Of a stretch of 64,000 nucleotides of DNA, positions 51,934-61,299 are shown one piece after another. The stretch spans positions 310,001 through 374,000 of the forward strand of contig NZ_JAUSZH010000001.1 in NCBI RefSeq assembly GCF_030817355.1. The letters run 5' to 3'. Numbering within the stretch: position 1 is the stretch's first letter; each line of letters starts with the position of its first letter. Source of the DNA: Streptomyces sp. V1I1 (GTDB lineage Bacteria; Actinomycetota; Actinomycetes; Streptomycetales; Streptomycetaceae). Position numbers and translations under genes: made by a program. The notes under the pieces were generated by a model. That model saw only the letters and a list, made by a program, of their open reading frames with translations. It was not told the origin of the DNA and searched no databases.

Positions 51934-52083
51934 GGCAGCACGATGGCGCCCCCGTCCTGAGGGGCCCCGATGGGCATCACAAGATCTTCGCCAACTGCAG
52001 AGGGGTCCGCTTACCGCGGTGGCCCCGGTTCGCCAACCAGCATGCACCGCAACTGTTCGTGACCCACCGGCGTCTGAACCCGT

Positions 52084-52842
52084 ATGAAGACCCACACGCC
52101 TCCGCGTGTCCGGATCCGGATCACGCGGGGGACCATGGCGGCGGCCATGGGAGCGGCGTTGCTGCCGATCGCCGCGTGCGCCAGCGACCCGCCCGCACCC
52201 CCGCGCCCCACCGGAAAGCCCTCGATCGAGCCCTGTCTGACGCCATCGAACGATCTCGTCGTGGACGTGGACGGCGACGGCCACGCCGATCGCGTCTCCG
52301 ATCCGTCACATGTCGGAAAGCGGCTGACCATCGCCTTCGGTAAAGACTCCGGTTACGGCACACCAGTGGGGGCCAGGCAACTGGTCGGCAGCGCCGGGAA
52401 AGATCAGCACGACGTCCTGGCCACTGTCTCAGATTTCGACCAAGACGGGTGGACCGACCTTGTGGTGGTGGCCACGGGAAAGTGGCGCGGCGACGATCCG
52501 ATCGACCCGCGCGTCGCCCAGGTTCGGTGGGGACCGTTCTCAGCTGCAGGCGGCGGCCAGCGCACCCGCGACCTCGACCTTGGTGAGACGCGCGGCATCG
52601 CCGTCGCCGACTACAACCACGACCGCTATCCCGACCTGGCTATCTACACCTACGCCGGCGACGGCGTCTACCAGACGGAAGCGCGCCTCGGCAGCCAGAG
52701 CGACGGCATCGCCAACGCAACGGACCAGGTGCGCGACAGGTACACCGTCGACAATTACACAGACGACTCCACTCCGCGAAACATGCCCCGCTCCGGCCTA
52801 AGCGAATTCCTCCCAGACTGCCCTAGCCGACAGGGCAGTTGA
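52084..52842 (+). CDS. FG-GAP/VCBS-repeat lipoprotein
   Basis: 252 residues. A lipoprotein signal (GTMAAAMGAALLPIAAC, Cys about residue 32) precedes three calcium-loop FG-GAP repeats: VVDVDGDGHADRVSD, VSDFDQDGWTDLVVV and VADYNHDRYPDLAIYTY. Integrin-like repeats of this type form a propeller that binds calcium and often protein or sugar. A full propeller needs about seven, so this is short and may be truncated or a partial blade set. It would be tethered to the outer face of the membrane. ATG 52084 is supported by the signal position. Confidence 0.82.
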   Translation: MKTHTPPRVRIRITRGTMAAAMGAALLPIAACASDPPAPPRPTGKPSIEPCLTPSNDLVVDVDGDGHADRVSDPSHVGKRLTIAFGKDSGYGTPVGARQLVGSAGKDQHDVLATVSDFDQDGWTDLVVVATGKWRGDDPIDPRVAQVRWGPFSAAGGGQRTRDLDLGETRGIAVADYNHDRYPDLAIYTYAGDGVYQTEARLGSQSDGIANATDQVRDRYTVDNYTDDSTPRNMPRSGLSEFLPDCPSRQGS

Positions 52843-52980
52843 CTGCAAGCCGACGGCAGCGGCTTCTCGGTTGCCTCCAGGCAGGGGCGCCTTGAGGTTC
52901 TAAGACGCCATCCGCTTATCGATCATGGGCTGACCTAGTCGAACAGGGTTCCTGATCGGTGATCGCGCGAGAACCGGCGC

Positions 52981-53640
52981 ATGGCAGCAGGGCCTCTTGA
53001 TAGCTCGGGGGTGCGAACCAAACCAAGCACCAGGAGGCCCCGTTGTCGCGGTCTTTCGCGCTCGCGTGCGTGGAGTCCCGCGCTCGCGCCCGAACACCGC
53101 CGCGGGCACGGAGCTCTTTACGGCGGGCTCAACCAGGGGCGGATCAATGTCGCCCGCCTGCGTCGCGCTCTCGCGGCGATGCCGCTGCCGAGGGCGGCGG
53201 ACGGCCGGCTCGTGCTGGCCGTGGACGTCTCGCCATGGCTACTGCCGGACGCCAACGCCTGTGCGGACCGGTCCTTTTGCCACACGTTCGGCCGGGGTGA
53301 GGGCAAGCATCAGATGGTTGCGGGCTGGCCGTACTCGATCGTGGCCGCGGTGGAGACCGGCCGAACGTCGCGGACGGCGGTGCTGGACGCGATCCGCCTC
53401 GAGCCGGTTGCCGACGTCGCCGCGGTGACCACGGTCGAGATCCGTGAGGTCATCCAACGGCTCATCGTGGCCGGCCAGTTGAAAGAGGGCGATCCTGAGG
53501 TCCTGGTGGTGCTGGACGCCGGGTACGACGCTCCCCGCATCGCCCACCTGTTGGGCGACCTGCCGGTGCAGATCCTCGGCCGGCTCCGCTCCGACCGTGT
53601 TATGAGGCGGCCCACCCCGCCGCGTGTCTACGACCCGGGG
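52981..53640 (+). pseudogene. NF041680-type transposase, truncated
   Basis: HRRGHGALYGGLNQGRINVA RLRRALAAMPLPRAADGRLV LAVDVSPWLLPDANACADRS FCHTFGRGEGKHQMVAGWPY SIVAAVETGRTS..VVLDAG YDAPRIAHLLGDLPVQILGR LRSDRVMRRPTPP. I recall this as the N-terminal half of the NF041680 putative transposase family. The start region is in another frame, and after RRPTPP the sequence runs into the next operon's leader. Acidic residues of a DDE site (DVSPW, DAGYD) are visible. Confidence 0.75.
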
Positions 53641-53796
53641 CTCGAAGTCCGTGCGCTCCGCGTCCGCTGTCAGGGCCCGGGTGGTGCTCCAACCCGGGGG
53701 CTCCTGACAGATCACGGTCAGGAGCGTTATGCTCGCCGCGATGATGACTCATTCTCTTGGCAGATTGGGGGTCCCGTCCGCGCAAGGTGAGTGCTG

Positions 53797-55215
53797 ATGC
53801 TCACTCAGACCGCGAATGGGGATTCCCGCCTTTCCTTCTGGCTGCGCGTGCGCGAGTTCGCCGTGCCGCCGTCCATGATCGAGACTGCGACCGCCCGCCG
53901 TTGTACCGGGGACTGGGCGGGGGCGTGCGCCGCCGCAGGCATCGATGTCGATCTCAATCTGCGTTCCGTGGCGCGCACTCACGGCCACGATCTCGCAGCC
54001 CAACTCCGGGCCGATCTCCGCCATCTGGCGCCTGACCTGTTGCGCTGGCACATGCCGAGGATCGCTCCTGACGGGCTGCTGCGCCCAGGTCTGACGATCG
54101 CACTGGCTCGGTACGACCCTGCGGGGCGTGACGGTGAACGCCCGGTGTACCTCGTGGTCCGGACTCCGCCGGCTTGGGCGGACGGCGGTCAGCGGATCAG
54201 CCTCTCGCTGTGGGACGGATCCCACGCCGAGGTCGGCGCCTGCCGTCATCCGCATCCCCGTCCCGACCGGCGGTTCCGCCTGGACCTGCACCGCCACCTG
54301 TGGGACGCGCGCAGGACCGATGAGCTGCGGGTCCGGTCCGGGGCCGATCTGCTGCCCGCCGACGGCCGTCCGGTGGACCCGGATCTGCTGGGGACGGTGC
54401 CGCAGGGGCGCCGCTGTGTCGTTGACCGGTGGGCGGCCGAGGCGGCGATTCTGCTCCACGCCGAGGGGCGGACGACCAGTACCGTCACCGTGTGGATCGG
54501 GGCCCGGCATCGGCTGGTCCTGGAACTGGTCGCGGACCGGGACGGCCTCGGGCCGCCCGCCGTACGGATCGCGGCGGCACCCCCGGACGGCAGCGCCTCC
54601 GCGCTGCCGGTCCTGCCCGACGCGGCGACCTGGGTCCTGCCCGACCTGGAACTGATCCGGACCGGTTTGATGGAGGTCGATGGGCTGCACCCACTGGTCG
54701 TCTCGGCACTGGTACTGGATCATTCGCCGGCCGGTTCCCCCCGGATTCCGGTTCGGCCGGACCGGCCGGACCGGGCAGGACGACCGCGCCTCGTGGAGTG
54801 CCGGGGAGCTCAGCACCGGATCGGCCTGGTCGAAGGGGTACTTGCGGCACTGGACCACGACCCGGCCGAGATCCGCCGGGAGGAGCTGCTGGCCGCACTG
54901 ACCGGTACTCCGCTTCCCTGCCTGCAGGCCATCGATGTGGCGCACCGTCGTCCGGACTGCCTCACCGGCGTCCGCGAACGCCTGGACCATGGCGACACCG
55001 CCGGTGCGCTGGCTGTCGTCGAGGGCCTCCTTGGCCCCGACGCAGTGCTGCGCAACGGCGCTCTACGGGACGAACTGGAGGCGGCCGCGCTGCGGCGGAT
55101 CACCTATGGGCTGTTCAGGGCGGGCCTGGCCGGACCCGGACCTGGCCGTATCCGCCCGGGCCCCAGCCGCCCCCGTGAGCACCGCTCCCACCCCCGCCAT
55201 ACAACCGCTCGCTGA
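53797..55215 (+). CDS. Unknown protein of the MoxR/VWA operon
   Basis: 472 residues, no membrane helix or signal, function unknown. Residues 25-90 are helical (MIETATARRCTGDWAGACAAAGIDVDLNLRSVARTHGHDLAAQLRADLRHLAPDLLRWHMPR). The middle is beta-rich with VYLVVRTPPAW and VTVWIGARHRLVLELVADRDG. Near the end GDTAGALAVVEGLLGPDAVLRNGALRDELEAAA is a helical cap. ATG 53797 is preferred to GTG 53791 because AAGGTGAG is six bases before it. 61 bp precede the MoxR start. As gene 1 of the operon it may be the substrate, adaptor or effector of the ATPase. Confidence 0.75.
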   Translation: MLTQTANGDSRLSFWLRVREFAVPPSMIETATARRCTGDWAGACAAAGIDVDLNLRSVARTHGHDLAAQLRADLRHLAPDLLRWHMPRIAPDGLLRPGLTIALARYDPAGRDGERPVYLVVRTPPAWADGGQRISLSLWDGSHAEVGACRHPHPRPDRRFRLDLHRHLWDARRTDELRVRSGADLLPADGRPVDPDLLGTVPQGRRCVVDRWAAEAAILLHAEGRTTSTVTVWIGARHRLVLELVADRDGLGPPAVRIAAAPPDGSASALPVLPDAATWVLPDLELIRTGLMEVDGLHPLVVSALVLDHSPAGSPRIPVRPDRPDRAGRPRLVECRGAQHRIGLVEGVLAALDHDPAEIRREELLAALTGTPLPCLQAIDVAHRRPDCLTGVRERLDHGDTAGALAVVEGLLGPDAVLRNGALRDELEAAALRRITYGLFRAGLAGPGPGRIRPGPSRPREHRSHPRHTTAR

Positions 55216-55276
55216 TTCCGGGGGGCCTCCGCCCCGTCTCCGACTCGGCCCACCACGAACCCAAAGGTGATCAAAC

Positions 55277-56539
55277 ATGCCCACATTCACCCCGTTCACC
55301 GCAATTGACGCCCCCTCCGACTCGGCCCACGTCTCCCAACTCGACGTCGCCGATGAGCTGTTGGCGCTGCTGCGCGACGCCACCACTGAACCGCGCCCCG
55401 ACACACAACTGGAGGCCCTGACCCTGGCCGTGGCCGCCGACCTGCCCGTACTCCTGTGGGGAGAGCCGGGAATCGGCAAGACCGCGGCGCTGACACAGCT
55501 CGCCGAGGCCCTGGACCTTCCGCTGACCACAGTGATCGCCAGTGTGCACGAGCCGTCCGACTTCTCGGGGCTGCCCGTGGTCGGAGACGATCCGGCGGAA
55601 CACGGCGTCCCGATGGCCCCGCCGGACTGGGCGGTGCGACTGGTACGGGCCGGCCGAGGGCTGCTGTTCCTGGACGAGCTGTCCACCGCACCGCCGGCCG
55701 TTCAAGCCGCCCTGCTCCGCCTCGTGCTCGAACGGCGGATCGGCGCCCTGCAACTGCCGCCGGGGGTCCGGATCGTGGCTGCCGCCAATCCGCGGTCCTC
55801 GGCGGCCGACGGCTGGGAGCTGAGCCCGCCGCTGGCCAACCGGTTCGTTCATCTTCAGTGGACTCATGACCACGAGGTGGTGGTACGTGGCCTTGGCGGG
55901 ACCTGGCCCCGGGCGATACTGCCACGGCTCGCCCCGGAGAAGTTGCCGGAGGCTGTGGACTTCGCCCGCCGTGCGGTGTGCGGGCTCCTCTCCGCCCGCC
56001 CTGGGCTCGTGCACCGGCTGCCCAGCGGTGAGACACGTCGGGGCGGCCCCTGGCCGTCACCCCGGAGCTGGGAGATGACCCTGAGTCTGATCGCCTTCGC
56101 GACCGCGGCCACCTCCTCCCGGGACGTGCTTTCCCTGCTGGTCAGGGGCACGGTGGGCGACGGTCCGGGCCTTGAGCTGCTGGCGAGCCTGGACCGGATG
56201 GACCTCCCGGCCCCCGAGATGCTTCTCGCCGACCCGACGGGTGCCGCCCTGCCCGAGCGGGGGGATCTGCGCCAAGCCGTGCTCGACGGTGTGGTGGAGG
56301 CGGTTCGCAAGCGGCCGGAGAAGTCCCGCTGGGACGCGGCATGGACGCTCCTGGTCCGGGCGGTGGAGACCGGAGCCCCGGACCTGGTGGTCGTCCCCGC
56401 GACCACACTCGCCACGCTGCGCCAGGAGGACTGGGACGTTCCGGCATCGATCGAGCGGCTCGCCGGAGCGGTGTCCCTGTCCCGGCGGGCGGACCATGCG
56501 GCGGCCCGGGCCGCGGTCGCCACGAAGGCCGGACGATGA
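55277..56539 (+). CDS. MoxR-family AAA+ ATPase
   Basis: 420 residues. Walker A GEPGIGKTA (62-70), Walker B GLLFLDELS (128-136), sensor 1 VAAANPRSS, and arginine-finger region LANRFVHLQW. The MoxR hallmark is the PSDFSGLPV loop, followed by a helical lid and a long C-terminal extension (LASLDRMDLPAPEMLLADPT). MoxR ATPases act as chaperones that insert cofactors or remodel partner VWA proteins. The stop overlaps the ATG of the VWA gene (ATGA), so the two are co-translated. Confidence 0.92.
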   Translation: MPTFTPFTAIDAPSDSAHVSQLDVADELLALLRDATTEPRPDTQLEALTLAVAADLPVLLWGEPGIGKTAALTQLAEALDLPLTTVIASVHEPSDFSGLPVVGDDPAEHGVPMAPPDWAVRLVRAGRGLLFLDELSTAPPAVQAALLRLVLERRIGALQLPPGVRIVAAANPRSSAADGWELSPPLANRFVHLQWTHDHEVVVRGLGGTWPRAILPRLAPEKLPEAVDFARRAVCGLLSARPGLVHRLPSGETRRGGPWPSPRSWEMTLSLIAFATAATSSRDVLSLLVRGTVGDGPGLELLASLDRMDLPAPEMLLADPTGAALPERGDLRQAVLDGVVEAVRKRPEKSRWDAAWTLLVRAVETGAPDLVVVPATTLATLRQEDWDVPASIERLAGAVSLSRRADHAAARAAVATKAGR

Positions 56540-57795
56540 GCCCGGACGCGCCGGGGGCGCTCGACGTCGACAAGCTCTTCGCCGCCCGACTGCACGCCGC
56601 CCGGGTTCGGCCCTACCTGGCGACGGCGCTGTTCGCCCTGCACACCGTGGAGTCGCGGACGGTCCCGACGATGGCCGTCGACGGGCACTGGCGGTGCTAC
56701 GTCTCGCCGGTCTTCGTGGACCGGACGTCGGTGGAGGAACTGGCCGGGGTATGGGTGCACGAGGTGTCGCACCTGCTGCGCGACCATCACGGGCGCAGTG
56801 ACCGGGTCGCGCGGCAGCGCGGGCTGACCGGCCCGGCCGAACGGCTGCGGATGAACATCGCCGCGGACTGCGAGATCAACGACGACGTGTTCGGTGACGG
56901 GTTGGTCCGGCCCGAAGGTGCTGTCGAGCCGGTGTCCTTGGGGCTGCCCGAGGGGGAGCTCATGGAGGACTACCTGCGCCAGTTCCGGCTCGGGCCGCGT
57001 ACGCAGAACCTGGCCTGGCTGGACTGCGGCAGTGGCGCCGACGGGCTGGAACGGGAGTGGGATCTGGGACCGGACGGCGCGCACGGCCTCAGTGCGCAGG
57101 AACGGGACGCGGTCCGGTTCCGGGTGGCGCAGCGCATCACTGGCCGTCCGGGGAGCGCCTCGAAGGGGTGGCAGCGGTGGGCGGAAGAGGCGTTCCACCC
57201 GCCGCAGCCGTGGCGGGAGTTGCTGGGAGCGGCGGTCCGCTCGGCGGCCTCCGGCTCCGGCGCGGGCGAGGACTACAGCTACGGCCGGCCGTCGCGGCGC
57301 TCGGCCGGGGTGCCCGGCGTCGTTCTGCCGAGTCTGAGGCGCAGGCCGCCTCGGGTCGCCGTCGTCATCGACACGTCCGGGTCGGTCAGTGACGCCGAAC
57401 TGGGCAGCGCGCTCCTCGAAGTCACCGCGATCTCCCGTGCCGTGGGCGGCCGTCGGGACCTGGTCACAGTGGTGCCGTGCGACGCGGCGGCCCGGATCGT
57501 GCACCCGCTGTGCCGTGCGGAGGGAATACCGCTGGTAGGCGGTGGCGGTACGGATCTGCGCACGGGCTTCGCCACGGCGCTCCGAGCGCGGCCCCGACCG
57601 GATGTCATCGTGGTCCTGACCGACGGGCAGACACCCTGGCCGGACACGCGACCACCGTGCCGGACGGTGGTGGGTCTGTTCCCTCGGCAGCAGGCAGCCC
57701 GGTCATGGGACGAGGACGATCCCGACTACGTGCCGGACTCGCCGCCCGCGTGGGCACGAGTGGTGGTCATCGGGTCTGCTCCCGCTGCTCGGTGA
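56536..57795 (+). CDS. Metallopeptidase-like/VWA-domain protein (DUF2201 type)
   Basis: 419 residues. The N-terminal domain carries HEVSHLLRDH (75-84), a complete HExxH zinc motif, with a downstream acidic helix (NIAADCEINDDVFG) that can supply the third ligand. The C-terminal VWA-like domain has the MIDAS motif VVIDTSGSVSD (DxSxS, 279-283), the conserved threonine in GGGGTDLRTGF and the Asp in VVLTDGQTPW. This DUF2201_N plus VWA arrangement pairs with MoxR ATPases widely. Both active sites look intact, so metal-dependent proteolysis or metal-gated binding is possible. Cytoplasmic. Confidence 0.9.
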   Translation: MSPDAPGALDVDKLFAARLHAARVRPYLATALFALHTVESRTVPTMAVDGHWRCYVSPVFVDRTSVEELAGVWVHEVSHLLRDHHGRSDRVARQRGLTGPAERLRMNIAADCEINDDVFGDGLVRPEGAVEPVSLGLPEGELMEDYLRQFRLGPRTQNLAWLDCGSGADGLEREWDLGPDGAHGLSAQERDAVRFRVAQRITGRPGSASKGWQRWAEEAFHPPQPWRELLGAAVRSAASGSGAGEDYSYGRPSRRSAGVPGVVLPSLRRRPPRVAVVIDTSGSVSDAELGSALLEVTAISRAVGGRRDLVTVVPCDAAARIVHPLCRAEGIPLVGGGGTDLRTGFATALRARPRPDVIVVLTDGQTPWPDTRPPCRTVVGLFPRQQAARSWDEDDPDYVPDSPPAWARVVVIGSAPAAR

Positions 57796-57965
57796 GCCCC
57801 CTCAGGATGGGCGGACTGATCTCTTCCGATGTGTTATGGACCTCGAAACCGTGATGTACGGATGAGTCCCGTGCCGGTGAGGCAGCCGTCGAGGACGTCG
57901 CTGCCGTAATGGAGCCGAGGTAGACCCCGCCTAACGGCGGTGATCAGTTCGGGATGAAGGCATGA

Positions 57966-58036
57966 TTGACCACGCTGGTGCGTCGCAGGACCGACCAAAG
58001 GGACCAGCCCCCCATGATCGGCCGGACAAGGCCTAG
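57966..58036. repeat. Solo end of an IS5-type element
   Basis: The complement of 58013-58036 reads CTAG, GCCTTGTCCGGCCGATCATG, nearly the left terminal repeat at 19894. IS701 copy B inserted at this CTAG. The rest of the element is not recognisable; 57796-57965 holds no gene. Confidence 0.5.
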
Positions 58037-59418
58037 TAGGGCTTTGTTAGGTGGGTCTTGTCGCGTTGGGTGTCTGGTAGTTCGCTGTTGGTATGAGGGT
58101 CGGGGAACTCGCTTCGTGTCGTGTCCGGTTGGAGGAGTTCGGTGGGGAGGTGTTCGCGCCGCTGGTGCGGCGGGATCAGCGTGAGAAGGGTGCCCTGTAT
58201 CTGCGGGGGCTGCTGCTGGACGGCCGGCGTAAGTCGATGCAGCCGATGGCCGGGCGCCTGGGGGTGGACCACCAGCAGCTTCAGCAGTTCATCACGTCCT
58301 CCACCTGGGCCTTTGACGCGGTGCGGGCCCGGTTGGCGTGGCGGGCCGTGCGGGTGGTCCGTCCTCAGGCGTGGGTGGTGGACGACACCGGGTTCCCGAA
58401 GGACGGCATCTCGTCGCCCGGGGTGGCCCGGCAGTACTCGGGCACCCTGGGCAAGGTCGGTAACTGCCAGATCGGCGTCAGCGTCCACGCCGCTTCCGAC
58501 ACCGCCTCGTGTCCGCTGTCCTGGCGTTTGTTCCTTCCCGAGAGCTGGGACACGCCAGAAGCGGCCAGCCGTCGGGAACGCTGTCGCATCCCTGATGACG
58601 AGCATCACCGCCCGAAGTGGCAGCTGGCGCTGGAGATGCTCGACGACCTGGCCGGCACCGGGCTGAAGCCGGCGGTGCTGGTCGCGGACACCGGATACGG
58701 CGCCAACGCCGACTTCCGCCGCGGCCTGGAAGACCGCGGCCTGGCCTACGTCCTGCAGGCCAAGGCCGAAATGACCGCCCACAGTGAGGATGCCGAACCC
58801 CACCAGCCTGCCTATGGCGGCCTGGGGCCCAGGCCCCTTCCGCGTTACCGCACCCGCCCGGTGTCCTTACGGGATCACGTGCTGGCCGCCGGACGACGCC
58901 AGGGACGAACCCTGACCTGGCGCAGGGGCTCCAAAGCCGCGATGAGCTCGCACTTCGTTCTTGTGAGGATCCGTCTCGCGGGGCGGCGGCCCAAGCCCGC
59001 CACCGACGGCACGATCCCGCTGACCTGGCTCATCGCCCAGTGGCCCGAAGGCGAGGACGAGCCGGTCAAGTACTGGATCTCGAACCTGCCCGCAGACATC
59101 CCCGCCCGCGACCTTGTCCGCATCGCGAAACTGCGGTGGCGCATCGAGCACGACTACCGCGAGCTGAAGACCACCCTCGGCCTCGACCACTTCGAGGGCC
59201 GCTCGTTCACCGGCTGGCACCGGCACGTCACCCTCGTCACCGCCGCCCACCTGTTCCTGACCGAACAGCGGACCTGCCCAAAAGCCCCTGCCAGGGCCTG
59301 ACCCTCTACCAGGCCCTGGATCTCCTCCAACACCTCCTGGCCACCTGGACCGGCACCTGCCCCACCTGCCGACAACCCACCCCCTGGCAGCCCTACGACA
59401 CCACCTAACAAAGCCCTA
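58037..59418. mobile_element. IS701-family insertion sequence, copy B
   Basis: 1382 bp, the same length as copy A, in inverted orientation to it, with CTAG at 58033-58036 and 59419-59422. The terminal repeats TAGGGCTTTGTTAGGTGG match copy A. Confidence 0.93.
58093..59301 (+). CDS. IS701-family transposase, copy B
   Basis: A 402-residue DDE transposase with the same amino-acid sequence as copy A (21774): VVDDTGFPKDG, LVADTGYGANADFR and RIEHDYRELKTTLGLDHFEG. Intact. Confidence 0.95.
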   Translation: MRVGELASCRVRLEEFGGEVFAPLVRRDQREKGALYLRGLLLDGRRKSMQPMAGRLGVDHQQLQQFITSSTWAFDAVRARLAWRAVRVVRPQAWVVDDTGFPKDGISSPGVARQYSGTLGKVGNCQIGVSVHAASDTASCPLSWRLFLPESWDTPEAASRRERCRIPDDEHHRPKWQLALEMLDDLAGTGLKPAVLVADTGYGANADFRRGLEDRGLAYVLQAKAEMTAHSEDAEPHQPAYGGLGPRPLPRYRTRPVSLRDHVLAAGRRQGRTLTWRRGSKAAMSSHFVLVRIRLAGRRPKPATDGTIPLTWLIAQWPEGEDEPVKYWISNLPADIPARDLVRIAKLRWRIEHDYRELKTTLGLDHFEGRSFTGWHRHVTLVTAAHLFLTEQRTCPKAPARA

Positions 59419-59440
59419 CTAGTATTCCAGCGGTAGTTCG

Positions 59441-59690
59441 CTACCGCCGCTGGTCAGAGGCTGGTTTTTGAGTGTAGCTGGGTGACGGTTCGTCATGTGG
59501 CGGTGGTTCGTGACCAGCGGTGCGGCGGGCGTAGTGGCAGCGTTTAGCGATGGCTTGGTGGCGTCGTCTGTAGCGGGACCAGATCAGCGTGCGTTCGGGA
59601 TGCCGGTGGCGCGCTGAGCCGGGATGGAGAGCGTCCAGGAGTCTCCGGATTTCTGCCAAGGTGAGGGGTGCGAGGGCGGGGTCACCGTTT
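59441..59690 (-). pseudogene. IS701-type transposase C-terminal remnant
   Basis: MAEIRRLLDALHPGSARHRH PERTLIWSRYRRRHQAIAKR CHYARRT: the Leu/Arg-rich tail (..EIRRLL..W..WRR.HQA.A..CHY.RR) of IS701-like transposases. Different member from copies A and B. Confidence 0.65.
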
Positions 59691-59837
59691 CAGCAGCTCC
59701 TGCGTGACGTCGTCCAGCAAGTGGGCGGACAACCAGAACAACACGTGTGACGCGCTGGATCGCCTCGGAAGCGGACCCGCAGCGGACGCTGAGGCGCCGC
59801 TGTACTCCGTGCTCACCGTTCATCTGCAGACATCCCG

Positions 59838-59865
59838 CGGTACGTCTCGCCAGCGAGACGTACCG
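59838..59865. repeat. 28-bp perfect palindrome
   Basis: CGGTACGTCTCGC (59838-59850), CA, and its exact complement (59853-59865). Upstream of the SLATT remnant. It may be an operator for a lost regulator or an IS hairpin. Confidence 0.7.
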
Positions 59866-59949
59866 CCCTGCCGTATGCGGCAAGTTGCCCGTTGAGGTCG
59901 TCGGCGAGCCGAGGTGTCCCTGGCCTCGGGGCAGGAGTTGCTTGTGCTA

Positions 59950-60285
59950 GCTGAAGCTCAAGGCCCGCCCGCCGCTGGACCAGCGGCGCAAGCTCTACCG
60001 CAAGGAAGTCGCCAGCGCCATCGAGCAATACCACGCCGACAGCCGCAAGTACCGGCGCGTCTACAACGGCCTGCAGTCCCTCATCATGATCGGCTCAGCC
60101 CGCCACGACCACCCTCGCCGCCCTGGACACCGGCAAGGAACTGACCTGTCAGAGCGTCACCCTGACCGGCATCAGCTTCGCCATCACGCTGGCCGCGATG
60201 TTCACCGGCTACTACAAGTTCCGCGAGCGCAGCTACTTCCTGCAGCAGACCGCTGACGCCATCGAGGAAGAGGCCAACGCGTCAG
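59950..60285 (+). pseudogene. SLATT/DUF4231 two-helix effector fragment
   Basis: KARPPLDQRRKLYRKEVASA IEQYHADSRKYRRVYNGLQS LIMIGSA, a frameshift near 60100, then ATTTLAALDTGKELTCQSVT LTGISFAITLAAMFTGYYKF RERSYFLQQTADAIEEEANA. The two hydrophobic helices bounded by a charged Y-rich helix and a YKYRERS...LQ..A..IE motif match SLATT (DUF4231), an effector of nucleotide-signal antiphage systems. The N-terminus and the C-terminal end are lost and no SMODS gene is adjacent. Confidence 0.68.
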
Positions 60286-61100
60286 TCCCGTGCCTCAGGA
60301 CCTTGATCCAGATGTTCAGCTCGGCCCTAGTATCCGGCGCCAGCGAGGCGAAGTGCTTCTCGCACCAGGCATCAAGCGAGTCCAGACGGTCATCGAGGAA
60401 GATCTCCAAGCCCTCGAACGCCTCAAGGACGTGATTGGCCGGCACCGCCGCGTGGGTGAGCTGGGCGACCCTCGAGGCCCGGATCGCCTCGCCCGGCCGG
60501 TGCACCGCGCAAAGAATCCGCATGCCCCGCCGCACCGAACCAAGGGTGCGGGGTGGCCAGCCGCGAAGTCCCGCGATCCGCGCCGCTCGTGCACTCAGGG
60601 TCGTGGCCAGTTCCGGTCCAGGAGCGGTGCCAGGCTGCTGACGCCACTCAGATCGCGGGCCATCTCGAAGAGGAAGAGTTCCGTCCAATGCGGCCGAACA
60701 CCGTGCAGACGTCCTCCGAGCGGCTCGGGATGGAGCCGTTGATCGTCCATCTTCGGCGGGAACCCGCCGCGTGGCCGCAGGGTGCCCGATAATGAACAGC
60801 TGCTGCCCGGTCCAGGCGGCGACCGCAAGGTCGACGCGCGTCTTGTTGTCCGGACCGGCGATCAGGCTGGCCTGGCGACGGCAGAGCCGACAGACCCCGT
60901 CTAAGGCGGCCACCTCGCGCTGGCTGACGTCGCAGTGCTGGCTGGTCACCTTCGCCACAAACCCCCAACATGCCTTGCAGCGGGGCCGGTCGAACCAACT
61001 CCAGCCCATGCAGTCCCGGCACCTGCGGGTCGCCCAGGGACGTGATCGCCGGGCAGGCGTACTCATAACGGCGGCCCTGAACGGCCCGGCCGACGCCGAT
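60286..61100 (-). pseudogene. Large integrase-like gene, 3'-truncated and frameshifted
   Basis: From 61066: RCRDCMGWSWFDRPRCKACW, CRLCRRQASLIAGPDNKTRV DLAVAAWTGQQLFI, then another frame LFLFEMARDLSGVSSLAPLL DRNWPRP, then MRILCAVHRPGEAIRASRVA QLTHAAVPANHVLEAFEGLE IFLDDR. This is the Cys-cluster N-terminal part of a Streptomyces site-specific-integrase family; the catalytic C-terminal half is cut off at the SLATT remnant. At least two frameshifts. Confidence 0.7.
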
Positions 61101-61299
61101 GCATGACCGAGGTGCCACCGACAACCTGACGCGTTGTCTCCTCGATGGCAGTGGTCTCTTGCCTGCTGGCGGACTCGGTCACTTCCTTCACCGCGTTGAT
61201 CTCGGCGGCCTCGATTCTCCCGCTCGTTGGCGGCGCGAACGGCCCGCTCGAGCGCCTCATCCCGCCACGGCTGTCCACGGTGCTTCTCCCCATGGGCAG

